Source of the DNA: ZLKRG08 sp046091905
Lineage (GTDB): Bacteria; Actinomycetota; Actinomycetes; Nanopelagicales; Nanopelagicaceae
Reading direction: 5' to 3'
Assembly: GCA_046091905.1 (NCBI GenBank)
Contig: JBJTCN010000070.1
Span: 1 to 35,863, forward strand
Length of the DNA stretch: 35,863 bases
The stretch's first letter is position 1; every line of letters starts with the position of its first letter. The notes beneath the pieces are model-generated. The model was not told the DNA's origin. It saw only the letters and a list, made by a program, of their open reading frames with translations, and searched no databases. The translations under genes and the position numbers were made by a program. Positions 24,037 through 32,297 of this stretch are shown piece after piece.

Positions 24037-24693
24037 GTGGATCTTCGCCGCCAGCAATTTAATCGCGCTCTAAAGTGGGCGGGTTTACTTTTAATTGGTT
24101 TTCTTGCAGTAACACAACAAGTCATTACTAACGGGCCATTAATACATTTAGATGCCAAAATTTTTAATGCGAAACGTCCCGCCCTTACTTCTCTAGAACG
24201 ATTGATATTGATGCGCATAGATAATCTAGGCTTACGTGGTGTTACAGCCGCAATTTTATTTATTACCGCATTTTTTATAGCACGCAGATTTAAATCTTGG
24301 CGCCCACTTAATCTATCTATCTTTGCGGTTTTGGCTTTGAATTTAGTGGTGGGTTTAGCCAAATTAGGAGTTGGACGCACTAAACCAAAGTTAAATGTGG
24401 ATTTGGTTTATGCCGGTGGCCTCTCGTATCCATCTGGCCATGCCTCAAATGCGATTTTAACTTGGGGAGTTCTGGCCTACATTCTTTATCGCTATTCGCA
24501 TCCTGATGCTTGGCATCCACATGCAATGGGATTAGTCGCCGGAGCGATCTCGCTTGGCGTTTGTGTGGTTTCCGCTTTTAGAAATACTCATTGGTTAAGT
24601 GATTTATTGGGCGGCTTATTTATCGGTGGCGCACTATTAGTTATGGTTATCGCAGTAGATAGATTCTTCCCATCACAGAAACAGACGCGATAA
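24037..24693 (+). CDS. PAP2-family membrane phosphatase
   Basis: The 218-residue product has about five hydrophobic segments and the three PAP2 phosphatase motifs: KLGVGRTKP, YPSGHASN and SAFRNTHWLSDLLGG. These carry the expected Ser-Gly-His and Arg-His-Asp residues; motif 1 has Lys where the usual K-x6-RP has Arg. Such enzymes dephosphorylate lipid phosphates, for example undecaprenyl diphosphate or phosphatidate, at the outer face of the membrane. Its place between glmS and acpS/alr suggests an envelope role. The GTG start follows the glmS stop directly. Confidence 0.8.
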   Translation: MDLRRQQFNRALKWAGLLLIGFLAVTQQVITNGPLIHLDAKIFNAKRPALTSLERLILMRIDNLGLRGVTAAILFITAFFIARRFKSWRPLNLSIFAVLALNLVVGLAKLGVGRTKPKLNVDLVYAGGLSYPSGHASNAILTWGVLAYILYRYSHPDAWHPHAMGLVAGAISLGVCVVSAFRNTHWLSDLLGGLFIGGALLVMVIAVDRFFPSQKQTR

Positions 24694-25034
24694 TGATTGA
24701 TGGTATCGGAATAGATGTGGTTGATATTTCACGCTTTGAAGAATCGCTTCAACGCACTCCTGGTTTAAGAGATCGTTTATTTACCGAAGGCGAAAAGAGT
24801 AAAGGGGTGGCCTCGTTAGCTGCTCGCTTCGCCGCAAAAGAGGCTTTGGCTAAAGCGCTACACGTACCAGTTGGTCTAAATTGGCATGATTGCGAAGTAG
24901 TTAATCTGGAAAACGGACGGCCAGTATTTCTATTTAGAAATCAGATTGCCGATTTAATTGATGGCGCAGAAGTTCATTTAACTTTATCTCATGATGCTGG
25001 AATTGCATCTGCCATGGTGGTTATTGAGCGATGA
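24693..25034 (+). CDS. acpS: Holo-[acyl-carrier-protein] synthase
   Basis: AcpS attaches 4'-phosphopantetheine from CoA to acyl carrier protein. The family start MIDGIGIDVVDISRFEE with Mg ligand Asp8 and the motif ARFAAKEALAKAL with Glu50 are present; the 113-residue length is typical. It overlaps the PAP2 gene by one base and alr by 4 bases. Confidence 0.95.
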   Translation: MIDGIGIDVVDISRFEESLQRTPGLRDRLFTEGEKSKGVASLAARFAAKEALAKALHVPVGLNWHDCEVVNLENGRPVFLFRNQIADLIDGAEVHLTLSHDAGIASAMVVIER

Positions 25035-26074
25035 GAGAGATCCTCATTGATTTAGGTGCGCTGAAAGCGAACTTAAAATACATAAAACAGCGAGCCGGCG
25101 TACCGGTCATGGCAATTGTTAAAGCTGATGCATATGGACACGGTTTAATTCCCTGCGCTAAAGCAGCTTCCGATGCTGGTGCAGATTATTTAGGTGTGGC
25201 GCTATTAGATGAAGCAATTGCGATTAGAGAAGCCGGCATCAAAACACCATTGCTTGCTTGGCTTACGCCACCAGGGCTTAATTTTAAAAAAGCGGTCGAG
25301 CTCAATATTGAAATTGGAGTTTCATCACTTGCCACCTTTGATGAGATAAACGCAATTGCTGGCGCCAGAATTCATTTAAAAGTTGAAACAGGTATGGGGC
25401 GGAACGGTTTTTCAGATGAATGGCCCGAACTACTAAATCGCGATTTGAGCAAAGTAGTTGGAGTAATGACTCATTTTGCGCGTGCCGATGAGCCTGACCA
25501 ATCACAGAATCAAATGCAGATAGATAACTTTGTAGAAAAAGTGGCGCAGTTAAATGCAAAAGGGGTAAATCCACTTCGCCATATTCTAAATACCGCTGCC
25601 ACTTTAACTAACGAAAAGGCAAAATTTGATTTAGTGCGCGTAGGTATTGCTATGTATGGCGCTTCACCGCTTGAACGTAGCCCTGATTTAAAACCAATCA
25701 TGAAAGTTAGAGCAAAGCTGGTCACCGTAAAGCAACTTCCAGCTGGCCATCCGATTGGTTATGGCGCAACTGCGATTACTGAACGCGAAACCAAAATTGG
25801 CATAGTTGGAATGGGATATGCAGATGGCATTCCAAGAAACGCTAAAGGCGCTGGAGTTACCTTTAATGGTGAGAGCGCGCCACTAATAGGTCGCGTTTCA
25901 ATGGATCAATTCGCGGTTGATTTAGGCGCAGAGACCAAGGCCAAAGCGGGAGATTGGGTAACGGTAATCGGTGAAAATTACGATCTTTATGACTGGGCGG
26001 AAGCCTGTCAGACCATCATTTACGAGATACCCACTAGATTAAGTGGCATAATTACGCGCACCTACCTAGAGTAG
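25031..26074 (+). CDS. alr: Alanine racemase
   Basis: Alr is a PLP enzyme making D-alanine for peptidoglycan. The PLP lysine motif AIVKADAYGHG (Lys31) is near the N-terminus, with VRVGIAMYGASP, the GYGATAI region with the second-base tyrosine and the C-terminal GRVSMDQFAVDLG. At 347 residues it is slightly short but complete in all motifs. ATGA overlap with acpS. In many actinobacteria an nnrD gene separates these two; here there is none. Confidence 0.97.
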   Translation: MREILIDLGALKANLKYIKQRAGVPVMAIVKADAYGHGLIPCAKAASDAGADYLGVALLDEAIAIREAGIKTPLLAWLTPPGLNFKKAVELNIEIGVSSLATFDEINAIAGARIHLKVETGMGRNGFSDEWPELLNRDLSKVVGVMTHFARADEPDQSQNQMQIDNFVEKVAQLNAKGVNPLRHILNTAATLTNEKAKFDLVRVGIAMYGASPLERSPDLKPIMKVRAKLVTVKQLPAGHPIGYGATAITERETKIGIVGMGYADGIPRNAKGAGVTFNGESAPLIGRVSMDQFAVDLGAETKAKAGDWVTVIGENYDLYDWAEACQTIIYEIPTRLSGIITRTYLE

Positions 26075-26104
26075 TCAACCTTACAAAGAAGTAAAGGAAG
26101 ATAA

Positions 26105-27718
26105 ATGCGTACCAAGATTTTCGGTGCAATCTCAATACTATTTTCAATCTTTTTAGTTTCAATTCCTGCGGCTACGGCTGCGCCATTATGTGATGGAAAA
26201 TTGCCAGTTAATTCTTGCGCTGGCGTTACTTCAGATGGTGCACCTTATGCGATGCAAGTACCCGCAAATTTCAATGGCACGGTCTTGATTTATTCGCATG
26301 GTTATCGCCCAAACGTTGACGTTATCAACGGTATTCCAGGTTACGGTGGATATAAAGTTACAAGTACACCAGAGACTGCGCCAGGTCAGGGATCTCGCGA
26401 TTTAACAGTTACTAATTACTTACTCTCTAAAGGTTATGCTTTAGCTGGATCTGGATTTGCAAGACAGGGCTGGAATGCAGATTCCGCACTTGTAACCAAT
26501 AAAGAACTCATTACTACCTTTAAAACTAAATTCCCAACAACTAAGAAAGTTATGGCTTGGGGCCAATCTCTAGGCGGCATCATCACTCAAATGATGCAGG
26601 AGAAGTATCCAGATCTAGTAAATGTAGCGGCGCCACTTTGCGTAGCTGACAACATCAATGCAGAGCTAAAGATGGCTGGAGATTTCCTCTGGGGCTTTAA
26701 GGTGCTCTTTGATCCATCAATTAAAGCCGGTGGTTACTCTGCAGGTGCGGCAGGTTATGCCGAATCAATGCAGGATTTAGTTAAAGTCTTTACCGTATTA
26801 GGAAAATTGCAGGCCAAGATCACCACAAATGATTGGCCAGATACTGCAAGTGATTTAGGAAAATCTCTAGCAGCAGATGGTGTATCTGCACGTGCTGCGT
26901 TATTGATGCTTGGCATCATGTCTGGTGTTCCTGCACAATCTGCACACTTTGATGGCTCTTCTGGACCAAAGGGTGCAAATGAATTGACCTTTGCATTTGG
27001 TGTTAGCCCAGCACTTGCAGTACTTGAAAATGGTGCAAATGCTGCCGCGTTAGCAGTGCTAGCTACACATGATTTAGAGCTACAAACAGGCGGTAAAGTA
27101 TTTGATAATTCAAAGACTGATTACTCTGCCCGAGTAGCAGGATCTGCAATTACCTATGCAGCAGCGCTAGGTGGCGAAACCGGCATTGCGAAATTACTTA
27201 AGGCAATTGCCGCAGCACCTAGATCAACTGCAGATGCAGCCGCGGTTGCTAAGTTAAATTCTCTGGCAATGACCACTGGCAAAGTTAATGTGCCAACCAT
27301 CATCATGACTGGAGTTAACGATCCTGTGACTCCAGCCGGAGCCGCCAAGCGTTTAGCTAATCTTTATGCGCAGCAGTATGCAGCAGAAAAGGCAGCTGCA
27401 TTTAAAAAGGTAAATACCACTGGCTATGTAGTGCCACCAATTAAACAATTGGTTATTTGGAGCACCAGCCCAACAAGCTGGACCAAATTTGATAGCAATG
27501 GCCTACCAATTACCACCACTGCAGCAGCGCCAGGTACCAATCACTGCAACTTTACAAATAGCCAGTATTTAGCAGTAGTCAACACAATGATCTCTGCAAA
27601 TGACACTGGTCGTATTACTAAGAATGGTGCGCTTAATACTTTGATTAGAAAAGCAGGCAATCTAAGTATTGGCGATGCTTCATATGTTGATCTCCTGAAG
27701 TTCTATACCGACAACTAA
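26105..27718 (+). CDS. Secreted alpha/beta hydrolase of unknown substrate
   Basis: Residues 1 to about 26 form a signal peptide (hydrophobic core, then PAATAAP). The mature 510-residue protein looks like an alpha/beta hydrolase: VLIYSHGYRP resembles the oxyanion region, WGQSLGG carries the nucleophile Ser155, MTGVNDPVTPAG offers Asp406 and GTNHCNF offers His480. A helical lid-like region, rich in Ala and Gly, lies between about 185 and 385. Cys29 and Cys38 may form a disulfide, and Cys481 follows the catalytic His. Esterase or peptidase activity outside the cell is plausible; I do not recognise a named family. AAAGGAAG precedes the ATG. Confidence 0.75.
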   Translation: MRTKIFGAISILFSIFLVSIPAATAAPLCDGKLPVNSCAGVTSDGAPYAMQVPANFNGTVLIYSHGYRPNVDVINGIPGYGGYKVTSTPETAPGQGSRDLTVTNYLLSKGYALAGSGFARQGWNADSALVTNKELITTFKTKFPTTKKVMAWGQSLGGIITQMMQEKYPDLVNVAAPLCVADNINAELKMAGDFLWGFKVLFDPSIKAGGYSAGAAGYAESMQDLVKVFTVLGKLQAKITTNDWPDTASDLGKSLAADGVSARAALLMLGIMSGVPAQSAHFDGSSGPKGANELTFAFGVSPALAVLENGANAAALAVLATHDLELQTGGKVFDNSKTDYSARVAGSAITYAAALGGETGIAKLLKAIAAAPRSTADAAAVAKLNSLAMTTGKVNVPTIIMTGVNDPVTPAGAAKRLANLYAQQYAAEKAAAFKKVNTTGYVVPPIKQLVIWSTSPTSWTKFDSNGLPITTTAAAPGTNHCNFTNSQYLAVVNTMISANDTGRITKNGALNTLIRKAGNLSIGDASYVDLLKFYTDN

Positions 27719-27733
27719 GCAGTATTTCTCCAC

Positions 27734-27739
27734 TATTCT
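27734..27739 (+). promoter_or_regulatory. -10 box of a possible leaderless tsaE transcript
   Basis: TATTCT at 27734-27739 lies six bases before the GTG start of tsaE, where transcription would begin at or next to the start codon. No ribosome binding site is seen upstream of the GTG and no clear -35 box. Leaderless genes with this TANNNT spacing are common in actinobacteria. Confidence 0.45.
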
Positions 27740-27745
27740 TAGCAG

Positions 27746-28177
27746 GTGCAAGTTGCAACTGCGGAAGAGATGCAGAGTCTGGGCCAAGTAATTGGCCAGA
27801 GGTTAGTAATCGGTGATGTCGTCGCGCTTATCGGCCCCCTTGGGGCCGGTAAGACCGAACTGGCAAAGGGAATCGCCGCCGCCTTCGGAATCAATGAGGT
27901 AACTTCTCCGACATTTGTAATAGCTCGCAGTTATAAATCAAATCCGCCTTTGATCCATGTGGATGCTTATCGTTTATTGGCAGGGGCTAATCCCTTATCG
28001 GAATTAGAGGATCTAGATTTAAATGCCGAAGGCGCAATCACCATCATCGAATGGGGTGGCGAGTTGGTGGAGCGAATCTCTAATGAATATTTAGAGATAC
28101 ATATCAATCGAGATCAAGAGGTAAGAGAAGTTACCTTTATTGGACATGGTCCACGTTGGCAGGGATTTTCGGTATGA
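27746..28177 (+). CDS. tsaE: tRNA threonylcarbamoyladenosine biosynthesis ATPase TsaE
   Basis: TsaE is the ATPase that works with TsaB and TsaD in making t6A at position 37 of ANN-decoding tRNAs. The P-loop GPLGAGKTEL, the family motifs VTSPTFVIARSY and HVDAYRL, and IIEWGGELVE are present. The 143-residue length is normal. The start is GTG at 27746. It ends with an ATGA overlap to tsaB. Confidence 0.95.
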   Translation: MQVATAEEMQSLGQVIGQRLVIGDVVALIGPLGAGKTELAKGIAAAFGINEVTSPTFVIARSYKSNPPLIHVDAYRLLAGANPLSELEDLDLNAEGAITIIEWGGELVERISNEYLEIHINRDQEVREVTFIGHGPRWQGFSV

Positions 28178-28743
28178 AAATAACGCTGGCAATAGATACC
28201 GCAACTGCACGTACTCAATTTGCCATTCTCCAAGGAGATGAATTGCGCTGGCTAGAAAGTGAAGATGGCGCTACCACCCATGGCGATGTACTTGCAAAAT
28301 TTGGTGCATTGGCTGCGAAAGAGAAGATAGATCAAGTAATTGTAGGAATGGGTCCAGGTCCATTTACTGGGCTCCGTACCGGAATTGTTTTCGCACAGAG
28401 TTTTGCTTTTGCAAGAGGTTTACCGGTCCATGGTGTCTGCTCTTTAGATGCAATTGCATACGGAATCAATTTGCCAGAATTTATTGTGGCCACTGATGCC
28501 AGGCGCAAAGAGTTGTATTGGGCCAAATATATTGATGGCAAACGAATGGGTGAACCATTAGTTACTGCGCCTCGCGAAATTCCAAAATTACCAATTTTCG
28601 GCGAAGGTGCGCTTAAGTATTCCTTAACTTGCAATACCGATTATCTATATCCGAATTTGATTGCATTTCCAGAGCTAGCTCATGTTAATGAGCCTATGTA
28701 TTTACGCCATCCAGATGCAGTTCCAACTGCGGAGCGCAAATGA
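28174..28743 (+). CDS. tsaB: tRNA threonylcarbamoyladenosine biosynthesis protein TsaB
   Basis: TsaB is the partner of TsaD in t6A synthesis, a structural ASKHA-fold protein. LAIDTATARTQFAI and the signature GMGPGPFTGLRTG are present, then LPVHGVCSLDAIA. I use ATG 28174, which overlaps the tsaE stop (ATGA); an ATG at 28156 would add six residues within tsaE. At 189 residues it is shorter than many TsaB proteins, chiefly in the C-terminal half. It ends PDAVPTAERK, like the C-terminus of other actinobacterial TsaB, so it does not look broken. ATGA overlap with rimI. Confidence 0.93.
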   Translation: MKITLAIDTATARTQFAILQGDELRWLESEDGATTHGDVLAKFGALAAKEKIDQVIVGMGPGPFTGLRTGIVFAQSFAFARGLPVHGVCSLDAIAYGINLPEFIVATDARRKELYWAKYIDGKRMGEPLVTAPREIPKLPIFGEGALKYSLTCNTDYLYPNLIAFPELAHVNEPMYLRHPDAVPTAERK

Positions 28744-29183
28744 TTACTTATCGCGAAGCTACGGCGTTAGATATTCCGGTCTTAGTCTCGTTAGATAGAG
28801 AGTACTTTGCGCACACTGCTTGGCCCGCCGAACAATTTCGTGGCGAGATTGGGAAGCCAACTAGATTCTTTCTTATTACCGAGAACAACCAAGAAGTCAT
28901 TGCTTATGCTGGAGCGTTCTTACCAAATTCCGGCGGTGAAGCGGACATTATGACTATCGCAGTGAAGCCTGAATTTCGCCGGATGGGAATCGCTAAGGAG
29001 CTAATTTCCCGGTTGGAATCATGGGCCAAAGCACGCGGAGCAATTGCGATGATGCTGGAAGTAGATGTGACTAATAGCGATGCCGTCTCTCTTTATACGA
29101 ATTTAGGCTATGAAGCCCTAAATATTCGGAAGAATTACTATGGATATGGCCTTGATGCGCAGATTATGAGGCGTGCGCTATGA
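28740..29183 (+). CDS. rimI: Ribosomal protein S18 alanine N-acetyltransferase, GNAT family
   Basis: The 147-residue product is a GNAT acetyltransferase: ADIMTIAVKPEFRRMGIAKELISRL holds the acetyl-CoA loop (RRMGIA, about 80-85), and the C-terminal NSDAVSLYTNLGYEALNIRKNYY is typical of RimI. In E. coli RimI acetylates the N-terminus of S18; the assignment here leans on its place between tsaB and tsaD, the usual actinobacterial arrangement. ATGA overlaps on both sides. Confidence 0.92.
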   Translation: MITYREATALDIPVLVSLDREYFAHTAWPAEQFRGEIGKPTRFFLITENNQEVIAYAGAFLPNSGGEADIMTIAVKPEFRRMGIAKELISRLESWAKARGAIAMMLEVDVTNSDAVSLYTNLGYEALNIRKNYYGYGLDAQIMRRAL

Positions 29184-30181
29184 GTTTAGTTATTGGTATT
29201 GAAACTTCTTGTGATGAAACTGCGATTGGAATTGTTCGGGATCGCACGCTGCTTGCAAATGTAATCTCATCAAGCATGGATGAACATGCCAGATTTGGTG
29301 GAGTAGTTCCAGAAATTGCTAGCCGCGCACATCTAGAAGCATTTCTAAATGTCTTACGCCAAGCGCTGCAGGATGCAAATGTGAAGTTATCTGATGTAGA
29401 TGCGATTGCAGTTACGGAAGGTCCGGGATTGATCGGAGCACTTTTAGTTGGCGTGGCGGGCGCTACCGGACTTGCGAGCGCACTTGATAAACCGCTTTAT
29501 GGTGTCAATCATCTATCTTCACATATTGCCGTGGATTACTTGACTCATAATGAGGAAATCGAACCAACAATCGCGCTATTAGTAAGTGGAGGACACTCTT
29601 CTTTATTGCAGGTCAATGACATCACCAAAGATGTAATCAAACTTGGCGCCACAATGGATGACGCCGCTGGTGAAGCTTTTGACAAAATTGCACGTATTAT
29701 GAATTTAGGTTTTCCAGGTGGACCGGCAATAGACAGGGAAGCAGCGTTTGGAAATATCAATATTGATTTTCCACGTGGCTTAACGACGGCAGAGGATTGG
29801 CGCATTCGTCCATACCAATTTTCATTTTCGGGACTTAAAACTGCGGTTGCGCGTTACCTCGAAAAAACACCAAATTATGTACGCGCTGACATAGCTGCAT
29901 CTTTCCAAGAAGCGGTTGTCGATGTATTGCTGCAAAAATCATTGCGCGCTTGCCAAGATTCTGGAATCGATCGATTAGTTATCGCAGGTGGTGTGGCAGC
30001 AAATTCCAGACTTCGCCAGGTAGCAGCAGAGCGCGCTGCCAAAGCCGGGGTGCGCCTACATATTCCAAGCCCAGGGCTCTGCACGGATAACGGGGCGATG
30101 GTGGCCAGCCTTGGTTCTTTGATGGTCTCTGGCGGGATTTCCGCTCGGGGTGCGCTGGCTGATTCCGCTTTGGCATTTTAA
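29180..30181 (+). CDS. tsaD: tRNA N6-threonylcarbamoyltransferase TsaD
   Basis: TsaD transfers the threonylcarbamoyl group from TC-AMP to A37 of tRNA. The family start GIETSCDETAIGIV, the metal-site pair in NHLSSHIAVDY, VSGGHSSLL, GATMDDAAGEAFDKIAR, GFPGGPAIDREA and GGVAANSRLR are all present. The 333-residue length is standard. With tsaE and tsaB it gives three of the four bacterial t6A enzymes; tsaC is elsewhere. Confidence 0.98.
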   Translation: MSLVIGIETSCDETAIGIVRDRTLLANVISSSMDEHARFGGVVPEIASRAHLEAFLNVLRQALQDANVKLSDVDAIAVTEGPGLIGALLVGVAGATGLASALDKPLYGVNHLSSHIAVDYLTHNEEIEPTIALLVSGGHSSLLQVNDITKDVIKLGATMDDAAGEAFDKIARIMNLGFPGGPAIDREAAFGNINIDFPRGLTTAEDWRIRPYQFSFSGLKTAVARYLEKTPNYVRADIAASFQEAVVDVLLQKSLRACQDSGIDRLVIAGGVAANSRLRQVAAERAAKAGVRLHIPSPGLCTDNGAMVASLGSLMVSGGISARGALADSALAF

Positions 30182-30190
30182 GCGGCGATT

Positions 30191-30218
30191 TTGATTATTC
30201 TCGTTCAAATATTAAATT
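30191..30218 (+). promoter_or_regulatory. Probable groES-groEL promoter
   Basis: TTGATT at 30191-30196 and TAAATT at 30213-30218 are spaced by 16 bases. The -10 box touches the left arm of the CIRCE element, so a bound HrcA would block the polymerase. Confidence 0.5.
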
Positions 30219-30243
30219 AGCACTGTAACCCCGCGAGTGCTAA
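30217..30243 (+). promoter_or_regulatory. CIRCE operator (HrcA binding site)
   Basis: TTAGCACTG (30217-30225), nine bases, then GAGTGCTAA (30235-30243). This matches the CIRCE consensus TTAGCACTC-N9-GAGTGCTAA at all but the last base of the left arm. HrcA represses chaperonin operons through this site until heat stress. The element lies 41 bases before the groES start. Confidence 0.92.
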
Positions 30244-30283
30244 CCGTGGGATTTGGTCAAATGAGATAAATAAGGAGCAATCA

Positions 30284-30571
30284 ATGGGCATCAAGCCACT
30301 TGAAGATCGCATCGTTGTAAAGCCAGCTACCGCTGAGCAGACAACTGCATCAGGTCTAGTAATTCCAGATACTGCAAAAGAGAAGCCACAGGAAGGCACC
30401 GTAATCGCCGTAGGCCCTGGACGTTTTGATGATGGCGTTCGCGTACCAATGGATGTAAAAGTTGGAGATGTTGTTCTTTACAGCAAGTACGGCGGAACTG
30501 AAGTAAAGGTCGGCGCTGACGATCTGCTAGTTCTATCTGCTCGCGATATTTTGGCAATCGTCGAGAAGTAA
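30284..30571 (+). CDS. groES: Co-chaperonin GroES
   Basis: GroES caps the GroEL ring during folding cycles. The 95-residue product has IKPLEDRIVVKPATAEQTTASGLVIPDTAKEKPQEG, including the mobile loop, then VLYSKYGGTEVKV. AAGGAG at 30272-30277 lies six bases before the ATG. Two bases separate it from groEL. Confidence 0.98.
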   Translation: MGIKPLEDRIVVKPATAEQTTASGLVIPDTAKEKPQEGTVIAVGPGRFDDGVRVPMDVKVGDVVLYSKYGGTEVKVGADDLLVLSARDILAIVEK

Positions 30572-30573
30572 AA

Positions 30574-32208
30574 ATGGCCGGAAAACAATTACATTTTGAT
30601 GAAGTTGCTCGTCGCGCCATGGAGCGCGGTGTCAACATTCTTGCGGACACGGTAAAGGTAACGCTTGGACCTAAGGGTCGTAACGTAGTTATCTCTAAAT
30701 CTTTTGGCGCGCCAACTATTACAAATGATGGCGTCACAATTGCAAAAGAGATCGAACTTTCAGATCCAGCAGAGAACATGGGCGCACAATTAGTTAAAGA
30801 AGTTGCAACTAAGACCAACGACGTTGCTGGCGATGGAACCACAACTGCAACCGTGCTTGCTCAAGCAATGGTTAAAGAAGGTCTTCGTAACTTAGCTGCA
30901 GGCGCACAGCCAATGGATTTAAAGTTAGGCATTGAAGCGGCAGTTGTAAAGGTTTCGGAAACACTTCGCGCACATGCCACACCAATTAGCGGTAAAGAGC
31001 AGATTGCAAACGTAGCCACTATTTCGGCACAAGATCGCGCAATCGGCGAACTTATTGCTGAAGCGATGGAAAAAGTTGGTAAAGATGGCGTCATCACAGT
31101 AGAAGAATCTTCAACTACTGCGCTAGAGCTAGATTTCACCGAAGGTATGCAATTCGATAAAGGCTTCATCTCGCCATATTTCGTAACTGACACTGATCGT
31201 ATGGAAGCAGTGCTAGATGATCCATATATCTTGATTACCGCTGGCAAAATCTCAGCGCTCGCAGAGTTATTGCCAATCCTGGAAAAGGTTGCGCAAGCGT
31301 CAAAACCGCTATTAATCATCGCTGAAGATGTTGAAGGCGAAGCGCTATCGACGCTAGTAGTTAACAAGATGCGCGGAGTATTTACCTCAGCTGCAGTTAA
31401 GGCGCCTGGTTTTGGTGATCGCCGTAAAGCGATGCTAGAAGATATGGCAATTCTTACTGGTGCAACTGTGGTTACCACCGACATTGGTATGAAGTTGGAT
31501 CAAGTTGGACTTGAAGTTCTAGGTCACGCTCGTCGCGTAGTGCTTGATAAAGACAATACAACAATCGTGGATGGCGCTGGAGATAAGAAGCGAGTTCAAG
31601 ATCGTATCTCCGAACTACGTAAAGAGATTGAAATTACTGATTCAGATTGGGATCGCACCAAACTACAAGAGCGCTTAGCAAAACTAGCTGGTGGCGTTTG
31701 CGTTATCAAAGTTGGCGCGCACACTGAAGTTGAGTTAAAAGAGAAGAAGCATCGTCTTGAAGATGCGATCTCTGCAACTCGCGCAGCAGTAGAAGAAGGA
31801 ATCGTTGTCGGTGGCGGCGCGGCACTTGTGCACGCAGTCGATTCTCTTGAAGGCGATCTTGGCTTCACTGGCGATAAAGCAGTTGGTGTTCGCTTAGTTC
31901 GTAAGGCAGCTGATGAACCACTTCGTTGGATTGCAGAGAATGCCGGCCTTGAAGGTTATGTAGTTGTATCTAAGGTTCGCGCAATGAAACCAAACGAAGG
32001 TTACAACGCGGCAACTGATGTTTACGGCGATCTAACAAAAGATGGCGTTATTGATCCAGTTAAAGTAACTCGTTCGGCACTTGCAAATGCTGCTTCAATC
32101 GCAGCTATGTTCATTACAACTGAAGCAGTTGTTTTTGAAAGCAAGGAAGAAGAAGTTGCAGATGCTGGCCACGGCCATAAGCATGGTCCGGGCGGTCACA
32201 CTCACTAA
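30574..32208 (+). CDS. groL: Chaperonin GroEL
   Basis: GroEL is the 60-kDa chaperonin. The ATPase motif GDGTTTATVLAQAMV, the N-terminal VKVTLGPKGRNVV and the signature AAVEEGIVVGGGAAL are present in 544 residues. The tail is GHGHKHGPGGHTH, a His-rich end like that of actinobacterial GroEL1 proteins, in contrast to the Gly-Met tail of E. coli. Encoded with groES under CIRCE control and followed by a strong terminator. Confidence 0.98.
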   Translation: MAGKQLHFDEVARRAMERGVNILADTVKVTLGPKGRNVVISKSFGAPTITNDGVTIAKEIELSDPAENMGAQLVKEVATKTNDVAGDGTTTATVLAQAMVKEGLRNLAAGAQPMDLKLGIEAAVVKVSETLRAHATPISGKEQIANVATISAQDRAIGELIAEAMEKVGKDGVITVEESSTTALELDFTEGMQFDKGFISPYFVTDTDRMEAVLDDPYILITAGKISALAELLPILEKVAQASKPLLIIAEDVEGEALSTLVVNKMRGVFTSAAVKAPGFGDRRKAMLEDMAILTGATVVTTDIGMKLDQVGLEVLGHARRVVLDKDNTTIVDGAGDKKRVQDRISELRKEIEITDSDWDRTKLQERLAKLAGGVCVIKVGAHTEVELKEKKHRLEDAISATRAAVEEGIVVGGGAALVHAVDSLEGDLGFTGDKAVGVRLVRKAADEPLRWIAENAGLEGYVVVSKVRAMKPNEGYNAATDVYGDLTKDGVIDPVKVTRSALANAASIAAMFITTEAVVFESKEEEVADAGHGHKHGPGGHTH

Positions 32209-32218
32209 TAAATTGTGA

Positions 32219-32256
32219 GAAATCCTCGCGTTTTCGCGAGGATTTCTTGCTTTTAT
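32219..32256 (+). terminator. Rho-independent terminator after groEL
   Basis: Bases 32219-32230 and 32235-32246 form a perfect 12-pair stem with a TTTT loop, followed by TTGCTTTTAT. It starts 10 bases after the groEL stop and ends the groES-groEL operon. Confidence 0.9.
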
Positions 32257-32266
32257 AAGCAAAAGA

Positions 32267-32272
32267 TAAGAT
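32267..32272 (+). promoter_or_regulatory. Possible -10 box for the guaB operon
   Basis: TAAGAT at 32267-32272 lies just downstream of the groEL terminator and 25 bases before the guaB start. I find no good -35 box at 16-18 bases, so support is weak; a promoter is nonetheless expected here because the terminator isolates guaB. Confidence 0.3.
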
Positions 32273-32297
32273 TGCGAATTATTGAGAGGGGGCGGTT

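Noticed and set aside
28156..28173. Upstream ATG for tsaB
   Set aside because: It adds MAGIFG inside tsaE; the ATGA overlap at 28174 matches the style of the following junctions and the usual start of the protein.
30861..31484. A 207-codon open frame on the minus strand, and a 183-codon one at 22560-23111
   Set aside because: They lie wholly inside groEL and glmS, have Ser/Ala-rich composition of the kind produced by reading these codons backwards, and show no ribosome binding site or family motif.
32209..32297. A purine riboswitch before guaB
   Set aside because: The gap is taken up by the groEL terminator and about 40 remaining bases, too short for an aptamer domain.
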